Assembly: GCA_030603495.1 (NCBI GenBank)
Contig: JAUVXR010000005.1
Location: forward strand, 58,732 to 122,731
Direction of reading: 5' to 3'
Length of the DNA: 64,000 nt
From: a bacterium
GTDB lineage: Bacteria; Armatimonadota; Zipacnadia; Zipacnadales; Zipacnadaceae
Within the stretch, counting starts at the first letter, position 1. Each line of letters opens with the position of its first letter. Below, piece by piece: positions 36,745 to 44,734 of this stretch. Under the pieces are notes generated by a model that was not told where the DNA came from, did no database searches, and worked only from the letters and a program-made list of their open reading frames with translations. Made by a program: the position numbers and the translations under genes.

Positions 36745-38139
36745 ATGAGCGAACAGGACTGGCAGAAGCCCGAGGGTCCGCACGAAAACGCATCGGCCAC
36801 CGGCGGACAGCCGCCCGCCGAACACCCACGCAAGGCTTCGTGGCTCAAGGGCATATTCGAGGGTATCAAAGCAGCCGGTTGCGGCCTCCTGATGCTCGTG
36901 GGCTGTGCGGCCTGGCTCCTGGCCATGCCAATAGCTTTCTGGCTCGTCTTTCGCTACACAGACCTGGCCGCCCCGAGAACTCTGGGTGAGTGGGTAGTCA
37001 TACTCCTGGTGGTGGGGGTAGGGCTGATGGTGGCCGAGATCGCGTTGAGCCTTATAGTAATGGCTGTCGTGTACCCGATAGTATTCCTCATGACGCTGGT
37101 CCGGCAACTATTCGGCACGGACCGCAATACAGGAGCTATCACAATGAGCACCAAGCGGTGGTTGACGCTGTTAGCAGTTGTAGGAGTAGCATTGGCGATT
37201 CTCTTGGCGTGGGGATATAGAAAGTCTCAAGCGCTCGATATCTACGGCTCCCCGCTGCACGTGGCCGCCGCTTGGGGTGATACTCCGAGGATTCGACAGC
37301 TAATAGACAATGGGGCTGATCCCAACTCCACCAATGATAACGGTCTCACGCCACTCCACCTTGCAGCTAATTGCGGTCAGGCAGAGGCGGTGAACCTACT
37401 CCTGGCTAATGGGGCCGACGTTGACGCGGCCGACCGGATATTCGAGATGACGCCGCTTCACCTGGCCGCAGTCGAAGGCAGCCCCGCTGTGGTGAGGCTT
37501 TTGGTAGCCGGGGGAGCCAACGTCAATGCTGAGCATAATTACGGCGCCACACCACTACACCTTGCGGCGGTCAACGGTCACGCGGAAGTAACGGAGGTCT
37601 TGCTGGCTAATGGAGCAGACGTTAACACTACAGACGACAGTGGCTGTACGCCACTCGACGATGCGCTTAAAGAGCGGCATACTGTGACGGCTGAGCTTCT
37701 CCGCAAACATGGCGGTGTTGCGCGCGCGCCGACTGGCACGGAGGCCCCTCTCGTTGTGGAACCAGACCCCATTTTGGGCTCCTGGGAAGCTTACGCGAGA
37801 AGCAAGTCGGTGGGCGGTCCCAAGGTGGGTCTCAACGAAGGCGAGTGGGCCAACAAGCAAGGTGTCTCTATCCGCTGGACTGCGACTTTCTTTTCGGACG
37901 GAAGGTGCGAATCGTACATACACTTTGATCAACCTGACCCAACGCGGGAATATGGTGCCCCCGGCACATTCACTTGGGAGAAGCATGGTGCCAGTTACGT
38001 CCTGTTAGGGCAGAACGGAGAACTCGGCGTGACCGTTCGCCTCCACGACGGCGGAGACCTCTACGCGGAGGGCTTGTTAAAACATGAGTATCTGTGGTTC
38101 CGGTTGACGGCACACGATGTAGACGAGGGCAAGGAGTAG
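36745..38139 (+). CDS. Membrane-anchored ankyrin-repeat protein
   Basis: 464 residues. A polar N-terminus is followed by three membrane helices (about 45-160). Four ankyrin repeats come next, recognisable by the GxTPLHLAAxxG pattern (YGSPLHVAAAWGDTP, GLTPLHLAANCGQAE, EMTPLHLAAVEGSP, GATPLHLAAVNGHAE), with a fifth partial one (GCTPLDDALKERHT). The C-terminal 120 residues (ILGSWEAYARS, then ATFFSDGRCESYIHF) look like a small beta-sandwich/lipocalin-like domain. Ankyrin repeats bind partners; none is identified. GGGGGAGGGAGACA gives a good ribosome site. Confidence 0.7.
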   Translation: MSEQDWQKPEGPHENASATGGQPPAEHPRKASWLKGIFEGIKAAGCGLLMLVGCAAWLLAMPIAFWLVFRYTDLAAPRTLGEWVVILLVVGVGLMVAEIALSLIVMAVVYPIVFLMTLVRQLFGTDRNTGAITMSTKRWLTLLAVVGVALAILLAWGYRKSQALDIYGSPLHVAAAWGDTPRIRQLIDNGADPNSTNDNGLTPLHLAANCGQAEAVNLLLANGADVDAADRIFEMTPLHLAAVEGSPAVVRLLVAGGANVNAEHNYGATPLHLAAVNGHAEVTEVLLANGADVNTTDDSGCTPLDDALKERHTVTAELLRKHGGVARAPTGTEAPLVVEPDPILGSWEAYARSKSVGGPKVGLNEGEWANKQGVSIRWTATFFSDGRCESYIHFDQPDPTREYGAPGTFTWEKHGASYVLLGQNGELGVTVRLHDGGDLYAEGLLKHEYLWFRLTAHDVDEGKE

Positions 38140-38203
38140 CCCATGCCGGAACTTGAGCGTCTCACTGTGAGGGTGGCGGCGGCGCGATACGCGGCGCTCC
38201 GGT

Positions 38204-38301
38204 TCAGAGTTGGGCCAGCCACTCCGCATTGCCCAGCAGGCCCACCAGGTCGTTGAGGAAGGGCGCGGCCTGCGTAGCATCGAGCGCGCGGTGGTCAGGG
38301 T
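38204..38301 (-). pseudogene. 3' fragment of a duplicated E2 acyltransferase gene
   Basis: On the minus strand 38296-38204 reads DHRALDATQAAPFLND followed by LVGLLGNAEWLAQL and a stop. This matches the last 30 residues of the intact E2 protein encoded at 39172-39879 at 26 of 30 positions. No start or upstream part is present, so it is a partial duplicate truncated at about 38301. Confidence 0.75.
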
Positions 38302-38318
38302 ATTGGAGGTGACATCCC

Positions 38319-39092
38319 CTAGATTGGCAGCTTGCAGATGTCGTCCTCGGTGAACCGGACCGTCCGTTCGTCAACTACCTTCGCCCCGGGACGCAAGTAC
38401 CCCTGTATGCTGCATCCTTCCTGCATTCGGGCTTCGAAAGTATACGGTCCCGGGAAGAAATACGGCTCGATCTCGGAGACCTTCGCGCACGCCTCCCGTG
38501 CCTTCTCGCGTATCAATGCGCAGGCGGCCTCGTGAGAGAGGCTCATCGCCGCCTCGCGGCCCAGCGCCCACTTCACTACCGCCCCCACGATATTCGGAAC
38601 CAGCTCGCGGGCCTCTTCAAAGGTCACATCATCGCCGGTCACCAGCACCGTGGGCACGCCTATCGTCCCCGCCATCAGCGCCCGGCAGCCGAATTCGCCC
38701 AGCTCGATACCGTTTATCTTGTAGTACTCCACGGTCTGGCTCGAATAGGTATGGCAGAGATTCCCCCGGTCGCCCATCTTGGCATGCTGGCCGACGTACA
38801 TCAGCGCGTCGTAGCTTTCGTCAATACCGAAGCGTGGGGACAGCCCCCGCCCGGCAATTAGTTTGGCCTGCGGATGGAACAGCATCTCGTCAATGCCACC
38901 CCCGCCGTGTGCATCCCACACAACAACCTCTGCATCCGGAGCAAGATCTAAGATGCCGTCCACGCAAGCATTGACTTCGCCCGTCAGGAAGTACTCCGAG
39001 CGTTGCTTCTCTTCGGGGGTATAGTCGCGGACCTGGGCCCAGGTGCTAAGCATAGCTGCGCCCTCTATATCGGTCATTATGTAGATCTTCAT
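38319..39092 (-). CDS. M55 family D-aminopeptidase (DppA-like)
   Basis: 257 residues. DppA-type zinc peptidases remove D-amino acids from small peptides such as those released from the cell wall. Visible zinc-ligand motifs are MTDIEGAA (Asp and Glu), VVWDAHGGG (His), GQHAKMG (His), and a downstream Glu in VTGDDVTFEEA. The protein has no signal peptide. It lies between an E2 fragment and the intact E2 gene, but nothing indicates that they share a pathway. No dipeptide transporter (dppBCDE) is adjacent. Confidence 0.88.
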   Translation of the reverse strand: MKIYIMTDIEGAAMLSTWAQVRDYTPEEKQRSEYFLTGEVNACVDGILDLAPDAEVVVWDAHGGGGIDEMLFHPQAKLIAGRGLSPRFGIDESYDALMYVGQHAKMGDRGNLCHTYSSQTVEYYKINGIELGEFGCRALMAGTIGVPTVLVTGDDVTFEEARELVPNIVGAVVKWALGREAAMSLSHEAACALIREKAREACAKVSEIEPYFFPGPYTFEARMQEGCSIQGYLRPGAKVVDERTVRFTEDDICKLPI

Positions 39093-39126
39093 AAGAAGAA
39101 TCCTCCCGGATTACTCATCAACGAGA

Positions 39127-39151
39127 GTCGGGGCAAGGGTGCCCCTCCCAC
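39127..39151. repeat. 25-bp REP element, remote copy
   Basis: A 25-base sequence whose core folds as GGGGCA-AGGG-TGCCCC, flanked by GTC and TCCCAC. It matches the copy at 49392-49416 exactly and the inverted copy at 48851-48875 except for one base. Those two flank a REP-associated transposase. This copy sits between the DppA and E2 genes. Confidence 0.8.
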
Positions 39152-39171
39152 GGGGGCGATAGCGGCACATA

Positions 39172-39879
39172 TCACAACTGTGCCAGCCACCCGGCGTCGC
39201 CCAGTAGCTCCACTATGTCATTGAGGAACGGTGCTGCCTGCGTGGCATCCAGCGCGCGGTGGTCTACCGTCAGGGTCAGGTAGGCGCTGGCACGCGCGAC
39301 GATTTCGTCGTCACCCACTATCGGCCGCTTTTTCATTGCGCCGATGGCCAGGATAGCCGTCTGCGGCGGGCTTATAATCGCGTTGAACATATCCACTACC
39401 GTCGGCCCGATATTGCTGAGCGTAAAGCCTGCTCCCATCTGCAGCGACGCCCGCAGCCGCCCGCTCCGAGCCAGCTCGATCAGCTCGCGGGTATTGTCAG
39501 CGATCTCATTGAGGCTCTTTTTGTCCGCGTCGAAGACCGTCGGCAGCAGCACACCATCGTCGGTAGCGCAGGCAAAGCCGAGGTTAATCGGCTTGAGCAG
39601 CTTGATCTGATTATCCTCGCACCAGGCATTCATTGCCGGATAGCCGCCGATGACGGAGGCGACGATCTTGATGAAGTAGTCGTTATAGGTCGGCACTACG
39701 CCGCCTGCCTCTTTGCGCTTATTGCGAGCGGCTACCAGCGCTTCGCTATCAGCCAGCACCTGCAGCCAGAACTGGGGGATATCGCGGAAGCTGGTGCCCG
39801 TGCGCTCGCCGATAGCCTGGCGGATGGGGGTTAGTTCTTCCACGTCAAACTCTGGTTCATGCGGTCGTCGTGAAGGCAT
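39172..39879 (-). CDS. 2-oxoacid dehydrogenase E2-type acyltransferase, catalytic core only
   Basis: 235 residues forming only the acyltransferase core of the E2 subunit. The start ELTPIRQAIGERTG and FTLSNIGPTVVDMFNAII are typical, and the active-site motif is VDHRALDATQAA, with His and Asp conserved (DHRxxD). Lipoyl and peripheral-subunit-binding domains are absent, and no E1 or E3 gene is near. It therefore probably acts as a stand-alone acyltransferase of unknown specificity and not in a pyruvate dehydrogenase complex. A truncated duplicate of its C-terminus lies at 38204-38301. Confidence 0.8.
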   Translation of the reverse strand: MPSRRPHEPEFDVEELTPIRQAIGERTGTSFRDIPQFWLQVLADSEALVAARNKRKEAGGVVPTYNDYFIKIVASVIGGYPAMNAWCEDNQIKLLKPINLGFACATDDGVLLPTVFDADKKSLNEIADNTRELIELARSGRLRASLQMGAGFTLSNIGPTVVDMFNAIISPPQTAILAIGAMKKRPIVGDDEIVARASAYLTLTVDHRALDATQAAPFLNDIVELLGDAGWLAQL

Positions 39880-39995
39880 CTGCTCGCTCCTCTCTACTCA
39901 TGAAACAATCGTGTATTCTCCCGTATATAGTCGCCACCATCGGATACGCGTACTTCGCTCCGGACGCCACTTATCAAAGTTGTTGCCGGAGAGAC

Positions 39996-40034
39996 GCGGA
40001 GAACCGACTTTTTCCCAAAAAGCGGGTTCTCCGC
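39996..40034. repeat. 39-bp palindrome downstream of aspS
   Basis: Arms of 18 bases (39996-40013 and 40017-40034) pair at 16 of 18 positions around a CCC loop: GCGGAGAACC then T-run, A-run and GGTTCTCCGC. A similar palindrome at 41878-41915 lies on the other side of aspS. It may also act as a bidirectional terminator because of the central T/A run. Confidence 0.75.
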
Positions 40035-40054
40035 ATACGCCGTTCAAAAACCAC

Positions 40055-41845
40055 CTATTCCGCCGGTGGCAGGTCTGTCTTGATGTGCAGGTCGCGAAGC
40101 GCCTCCGGGGGGGCGGCTGAGGGGGCGCCGCTCATCAGGTCCTGCGCCCGCTGGGTCTTGGGGAAGGCGATGACGTCACGAATGGAGCTTTCTCCGCACA
40201 TCAGCATCACCAGCCGGTCAAAGCCCGGCGCGATGCCGCCGTGCGGCGGCGTACCGTACTCGAACGCCCGTAGCAGAAAGCCGAAGCGCTGTTCGGCCTC
40301 ATCTGGACTGATGCCCAGCACGTCAAAGACCTTCTGCTGGATGTCGCGGCGGTGAATTCGGATGCTCCCACTGGCCACCTCCACTCCGTTAATAACCGCA
40401 TCATAGGACTGCGCGCGAACCTTGCCAGGAGCATCGCTCAGCAGGTCAATATCCTCAGGATGGGGCATACAGAAGGGATGATGCTCGGCATCCCAGCGTG
40501 CTTCCTCTTCGTTCCAGGTCACCAGCGGGAATTCGGTGATGAACAGCGGGTTGAAGACCGAGTTATCCAGAAGCCCCTCGCGCCGAGCCATCTCCCGGCG
40601 CAGCCAGTCCAGGCTTTCGGCGACGATCTCCGGCTTGTCGGCGACCATCAAGAGCAAGTCACCGGGCTCGGCCCCGAACCTCTCAACCATCTGCTGGAGC
40701 TGCCCTTCGCTGAAGAACTTGGCTACGGGCGAGTCTATTCCGTCGCCGGTCACGCGCATCCAGACCAGCCCTTGCGCCTTGTGGTCCTTGGCGAAATCGG
40801 TGAGCTGGTCGAGCTGCGCGCGGGGGTACTCCCCGCAGCCCTGCGCGTTGATCCCCTTGACCTCTCCCCCACTCGCGACGGTCTTGCTGAAGACCTTGAA
40901 CTCCACTTCGCCAGCCAGATCCGAGATATCCACGAACTCCATACCGAAGCGCGTATCAGGCTTGTCGGTGCCGTAGCGGGCGATGGCCTCGGTGTAAGTC
41001 ATGCGCGGGAAAGGCAGGGATAGCTCGGCGCCGATGCACTCGTGGAATATCTGTGCGAACAGCCGCTCGGTCAGGTCGAAGATGTCATCCTGCGCCACGA
41101 ATGACATCTCTATGTCAATCTGGGTGTGCTCAGGCTGGCGGTCGGCGCGCAGGTCCTCGTCGCGCAGGCAGCGGGCGAGCTGGTAGTACTTCTCGACACC
41201 CGAGACCATCAGAAGCTGCTTGAGAATCTGCGGCGACTGGGGCAGCGCGTAGAAGTTACCCGGGCTGACGCGGCTGGGCACCAGGTAGTCGCGGGCGCCC
41301 TCCGGCGTAGCCTTGAAGAGAATCGGCGTCTCCACCTCCCAGAAGCCCTCGGCATTGAGAAACGCCCGCGCCGCCTGAGCGGCCTCGTGGCGAATCCGCA
41401 GATTGTGCTGCATCCGCGGGCTGCGCAGGTCAATGTAGCGGTACTTCAGCCGCACCAGCTCTTCGGTGTCGGTCTCATCTACGAACGAAAAGGGCGGCGT
41501 CTTCGCGGGGTTGAGTACTTCAGCAGCCGCGGCGACGACGTCCACGTTGCCCGTGGGCATTTGCGGATTCTCAGTACCCTCCGGCCGGCGCCGGACCTTC
41601 CCCCGTACCGCAATGACATACTCCGGGCGGACGTCCGCAGCCAGCTCATGAGCTTCGGCAGAGGCCTCCGGGTCAAAGACCACCTGCACTATCCCGGCGC
41701 GGTCGCGCAGGTCCACGAATATCAGCCCACCATGGTCGCGGCGGCGGTTGACCCAGCCGTTCAGGGCCACCTCGTCGCCGATATGCTCCTCGCGTAACTC
41801 CCCGCAGTGGGCAGTGCGTTTCATAAAACTGCTGGTCTCCGACAT
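40055..41845 (-). CDS. aspS: Aspartyl-tRNA synthetase
   Basis: 596 residues, class IIb synthetase of the bacterial type. It has an N-terminal OB fold (EVALNGWVNRRRDHGGLIFV, DLRDRAGIVQVVF), motif 2 (RCLRDEDLRADRQPEHTQID), an inserted GAD domain (about 290-420), and motif 3 (GIAPGFDRLVMLM). Whether it also charges tRNA-Asn (non-discriminating) cannot be told here; no asnS or gatCAB is in the window. The gene is flanked on both sides by related palindromes. Confidence 0.96.
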   Translation of the reverse strand: MSETSSFMKRTAHCGELREEHIGDEVALNGWVNRRRDHGGLIFVDLRDRAGIVQVVFDPEASAEAHELAADVRPEYVIAVRGKVRRRPEGTENPQMPTGNVDVVAAAAEVLNPAKTPPFSFVDETDTEELVRLKYRYIDLRSPRMQHNLRIRHEAAQAARAFLNAEGFWEVETPILFKATPEGARDYLVPSRVSPGNFYALPQSPQILKQLLMVSGVEKYYQLARCLRDEDLRADRQPEHTQIDIEMSFVAQDDIFDLTERLFAQIFHECIGAELSLPFPRMTYTEAIARYGTDKPDTRFGMEFVDISDLAGEVEFKVFSKTVASGGEVKGINAQGCGEYPRAQLDQLTDFAKDHKAQGLVWMRVTGDGIDSPVAKFFSEGQLQQMVERFGAEPGDLLLMVADKPEIVAESLDWLRREMARREGLLDNSVFNPLFITEFPLVTWNEEEARWDAEHHPFCMPHPEDIDLLSDAPGKVRAQSYDAVINGVEVASGSIRIHRRDIQQKVFDVLGISPDEAEQRFGFLLRAFEYGTPPHGGIAPGFDRLVMLMCGESSIRDVIAFPKTQRAQDLMSGAPSAAPPEALRDLHIKTDLPPAE

Positions 41846-41877
41846 TCAGTCAAATCCTCTCTGTGATAACGGCTGAT

Positions 41878-41915
41878 GCGAGGAACCCGCTTTTTGAAAA
41901 AAGCCGCTTCCTCGC
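41878..41915. repeat. 38-bp palindrome upstream of aspS
   Basis: Arms of 18 bases (41878-41895 and 41898-41915) pair at 16 of 18 positions. The sequence reads GCGAGGAACCCGC then T-run, A-run and GCTTCCTCGC. It is a relative of the palindrome at 39996-40034, with the same stem layout and central T/A run. It lies between the aspS start and the hisS 3' end. Confidence 0.75.
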
Positions 41916-41957
41916 GCACCTCCGGCAAAAACTTCTATAACGCGGGATGGGCAGAGT

Positions 41958-41978
41958 GGACAGGCGAGACGCCTGTCC
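41958..41978. repeat. 21-bp palindromic element at the hisS 3' end
   Basis: GGACAGGCG (41958-41966), loop AGA, CGCCTGTCC (41970-41978): perfect 9-base arms. It matches the palindrome inside the methyltransferase gene at 18503-18523 apart from the outermost base pair and the orientation of the loop. It overlaps the last base of the hisS C-terminal-domain stop codon. Confidence 0.8.
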
Positions 41979-42280
41979 TACTGAACCAATCGGGATATTA
42001 GTTGAGACCGCGGAATCATCTCCTGCTCGCCGCTGTCCATGTCGCGTAGGGTGACAGTTTGCTGCTTCAGCTCATCATCGCCGATGATCACGGCATAACG
42101 GTAGCCTTCGTTGTTGGCAGTCCGCATCTGCGCTTTCATGCTGCGCCGACGGTAGTCTATCTCGGCGACCTCGCCCGCCGCCCGAAGATCCGTTGTTACG
42201 CCTAACCCTGTTTCCCAGGCCTCGTCTCCAAGCGTAATGACGTAGTAACCTTCACGAATAGCACCGTCCTCAGGTTGCAT
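41978..42280 (-). CDS. hisS: HisRS anticodon-binding domain as a separate frame
   Basis: 100 codons starting with ATG at 42280 (MQPEDGAIREGYYVITLGDE). The sequence is clearly the C-terminal anticodon-binding domain of histidyl-tRNA synthetase, with SMKAQMRTANNEGYRYAVII and the closing TVTLRDMDSGEQ. It lies in the +1 frame relative to the catalytic part and overlaps its end by 11 bases. AGGAGG with a six-base spacer precedes the ATG, as if the domain is translated as a separate polypeptide. Either the gene is truly split, or one base is in error or mutated. Confidence 0.8.
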   Translation of the reverse strand: MQPEDGAIREGYYVITLGDEAWETGLGVTTDLRAAGEVAEIDYRRRSMKAQMRTANNEGYRYAVIIGDDELKQQTVTLRDMDSGEQEMIPRSQLISRLVQ

Positions 42281-43238
42281 TGGCTGCCTCCTGGGCGATG
42301 AGCACCCGTTCCAGCCCGATACCGACGCCGACCGCCGGCGTAGGCGGTCCGCCGCATTGCTCGATAAGCTCGTCGTAGCGGCCACCACCGCCGATTGAGT
42401 CCTTGGCACCGAGGCCGGGCGCAACAAACTCAAACGCGGTCTTCGTATAATAGTCAAGTCCGCGCACGATAGTTGGGTCCAGAGTGTAGGGAACATCCAG
42501 GACATCTAGCGTCTCCTGAAGCTGAGCGAAGTGCTCCGCGCAGTCCGGGCAGAGCATATCCCGCAGGACCGGGGCATTCTGCATTATTGCCTGGCACGTT
42601 TCATTCTTGCAGTCCAGCATCCGCAGCGGATTGGTCTCAAAGCGCCGCTGGCATTCGCGGCAAAGCTGCCCTAATTGCGGCGCAACCTGGCTCTTCAGCG
42701 CTTCGACGTACCCCGGCCGACACGCCGGACAGCCCACAGAATTGAGCAGCAGTGTCACCTCTTTGATACCCAGCTTACTGAAAAAGCGTAGCGAGAGCTG
42801 GATGATCTCGGCGTCCACCGCTGGCTCCAGAGAGCCGATCGCCTCGGCACCGCACTGGTGGTGTTGGCGGTAACGGCCGGCCTGGGGCCGATCATAGCGG
42901 AATACCGGGGCGATGTAGTACAGCTTGGTGATTCGCTTGGGGTCCTGACCCTGGAGGTTGTTCTCGAGGTAGGCGCGGATTACCGGCGCAGTCCCCTCCG
43001 CCCGCAGGGTCAGGCTCCGGCCGCCCCGGTCGGTGAAGGTATACATCTCCTTGCCGACGATATCAGTCTCCTCGCCGACTGCTCGCACGAATAGCTCGGT
43101 ATCCTCGAACATCGGCGTGCGGATCTCGTCGTACCGGTACAGTCGGCACAACTCACGGAAGGTCGCCTCCGCCTGCTGCCAGCGGCCCACTTCACTGGGC
43201 AGAATGTCATTGACGCCGCGTGGCCGACGGTAAAGCAT
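42270..43238 (-). CDS. hisS: Histidyl-tRNA synthetase, catalytic part
   Basis: 322 residues ending at a TGA (42272-42270). The start is taken as MLYRRPRGVNDILPSE because GAGGTG precedes it. It holds the complete class II core: motif 2 in APVFRYDRPQAGRYRQHHQCG, LDPTIVRGLDYYTKTAFEFV (HisA), GGGRYDELIEQCGG (HisB) and motif 3 in VGVGIGLERVLI. A Cys-rich insertion (CPACRPGYVEALK, CRECQRR, CPDC) is present. The anticodon-binding domain is missing from this frame and follows in the overlapping frame at 41978-42280. Confidence 0.93.
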   Translation of the reverse strand: MLYRRPRGVNDILPSEVGRWQQAEATFRELCRLYRYDEIRTPMFEDTELFVRAVGEETDIVGKEMYTFTDRGGRSLTLRAEGTAPVIRAYLENNLQGQDPKRITKLYYIAPVFRYDRPQAGRYRQHHQCGAEAIGSLEPAVDAEIIQLSLRFFSKLGIKEVTLLLNSVGCPACRPGYVEALKSQVAPQLGQLCRECQRRFETNPLRMLDCKNETCQAIMQNAPVLRDMLCPDCAEHFAQLQETLDVLDVPYTLDPTIVRGLDYYTKTAFEFVAPGLGAKDSIGGGGRYDELIEQCGGPPTPAVGVGIGLERVLIAQEAANAT

Positions 43239-43315
43239 CGCTTCAACACACCTCTTATAGCAAGCAGCCCGCGACCTACACGCGGGCAGCATTCGGCCAG
43301 GGCTACCCGTACCGG

Positions 43316-43927
43316 CTACTTCTTATCGTTTTCGTCGTCAAACTCCACCAACTCGCCGCACAGCGCGGCCTCGACAAGCTCGCCGTAGTACGGGTGGCGC
43401 GATACCACGAACACCTGGAATATGGCCGCAAGCGCCAGCAGCTGCAGGCCGCTGACCAGCGGCAGCTTGGCAACGCCCGCCCCCACTGCCAGGACACCCA
43501 TCACCAGCCCCGTACCGGTCAGCATTACCACCGAGCGCTTTACCGCCCTGATGGCCAGGTCGGCGCGCTCCGCCAGTTGCGCGCACTTCTTCGCCAACTT
43601 CACTGGCCTGGATTTTAGGTCATCGCCGCCCACAGCCCGCAATATCCGCTGTCCCACTCGTTCGGCGTCGGTCCACCGCCCATCCAGCGAGAAGCCGACA
43701 AAGAATAGCAGCGCCGATACCGCCAGAACCGCCTGCGACCGGCGTTCCGTCACCAGCCTCTCCTGCTGCTTGACAGTACCGGCGTCGGCATTGGCCTCCG
43801 GACTGGCCACGACCAACATCAGCACGAACATAATACCCAACGGGAACAGGCCCCAGACCACCCAAATATAGCTCAGGCGGCGCCGCAGGGCCAACCATTT
43901 TTCTTCCTGAATTGCACTAAGCTTCAT
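43316..43927 (-). CDS. Unknown membrane protein
   Basis: 203 residues with about four membrane segments (YIWVVWGLFPLGIMFVLMLV, VLAVSALLFFVGFS, VVMLTGTGLVMGVLAVGAGV, LQLLALAAIFQVFVVS). An amphipathic, Lys/Arg-rich segment lies between the second and third. The C-terminus is acidic (VEFDDENDKK). No family recognised. A promoter with TTGACA and TATACT, 18 bases apart, lies upstream. Confidence 0.6.
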   Translation of the reverse strand: MKLSAIQEEKWLALRRRLSYIWVVWGLFPLGIMFVLMLVVASPEANADAGTVKQQERLVTERRSQAVLAVSALLFFVGFSLDGRWTDAERVGQRILRAVGGDDLKSRPVKLAKKCAQLAERADLAIRAVKRSVVMLTGTGLVMGVLAVGAGVAKLPLVSGLQLLALAAIFQVFVVSRHPYYGELVEAALCGELVEFDDENDKK

Positions 43928-43982
43928 ATACAGTCAGCTTCTTCGTCAGGCGCCTCCGTGCCACCGTGTTCAGACGCGAGAT

Positions 43983-44012
43983 AGTATAGCACCAGGCAAA
44001 CCGGGGTGTCAA
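43983..44012 (-). promoter_or_regulatory. Promoter of the 43316-43927 gene
   Basis: On the minus strand TTGACA (44012-44007) and TATACT (43988-43983) are 18 bases apart, about 55 bases before the start of the unknown membrane-protein gene. Confidence 0.6.
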
Positions 44013-44034
44013 TGCTGGCCGCGCCGCTGCGCGG

Positions 44035-44063
44035 TTGACAGTGCCCGGTCGCTGTGGCATAGT
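44035..44063 (+). promoter_or_regulatory. Promoter upstream of a decayed gene
   Basis: TTGACA (44035-44040), 17 bases, CATAGT (44058-44063). It is divergent from the promoter at 43983-44012 and faces the pseudogene at 44106. Confidence 0.5.
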
Positions 44064-44105
44064 ACGTGGCAACATGACTAAAATGACCAAACCTGGTTGG
44101 GTGAG

Positions 44106-44631
44106 GTGAGTCCCTTGGACACTTTGCCGATCTTTGCGAAACTGAACCTGCTCTGTCGCTTGCTTCTGGTGCCTGTTGTCTCAGGGCCAGCCCAGCAAGT
44201 TACTGGAGCCCGCCACCCCGGTTCTCTGGGATTTTGAGAATGCAGATGCGCTGGGCGGCGGGAACACCACCGGAGTACAAGCGACTATCTCTTCGGATTG
44301 GGCCTCTCACGGCAAACGCTCGGTTCGGCATGTCCTTGACACCTTTCTTCACAACACGAAGCAGGTCACGGGTAGTGTCTACGTCGTCACTCCCGGCAGC
44401 CACAAGCGAAATGTCACGTACGCTCTCCAGGGCAATCGGGTCTTGTTGCCACAGGCCACGCACTACGCTATGCGCAATGTCTGGCCCGCTGCTTTGCATC
44501 AACTCGGTTTGTATCCCTTTATTGCCGGTGACTTCATGAAGCTAGCTCTGGCATCTGTCCTGTTGCCTTCGACCTGGAGGCTGATTCGTGGACTTCCCGA
44601 CGGGCAGAGCAGGCGCGGAGGTCGCCTTTGA
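44106..44631 (+). pseudogene. Decayed gene for a secreted protein
   Basis: GTG 44106 opens a frame that reads as a signal peptide (FAKLNLLCRLLLVPVVSG) but stops soon after. The +1 frame from about 44176 continues with SKLLEPATPVLWDFENAD and TISSDWASHGKRSVRHVL. This is the familiar opening of large secreted carbohydrate-active or beta-sandwich proteins (WDFE..., then a SxxHASHGxxS motif). The rest is not protein-like. A frameshift plus loss of the remainder makes a non-functional remnant. An active-looking promoter precedes it. Confidence 0.55.
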
Positions 44632-44734
44632 TAGTATGTTCAGTGGATTAGCCGCCATTCACAAAGCGGTCAAGTGAGCGACACCCACGGGTTTGCTTGC
44701 GTTTCTTTCCGTAAATCTGTAGACAGCCTAGGTA

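Noticed and set aside
38143-38256. A short plus-strand frame beginning MPELERLTVRVAAARYAALR after the ankyrin gene
   Set aside because: It runs antisense into the E2 fragment and ends soon after. It is best explained as sequence at the duplication junction.
44200-44502. A 100-codon minus-strand frame over the decayed gene
   Set aside because: No ribosome site or recognisable domain. The opposite strand reads as the secreted-protein start, so this is a shadow frame.
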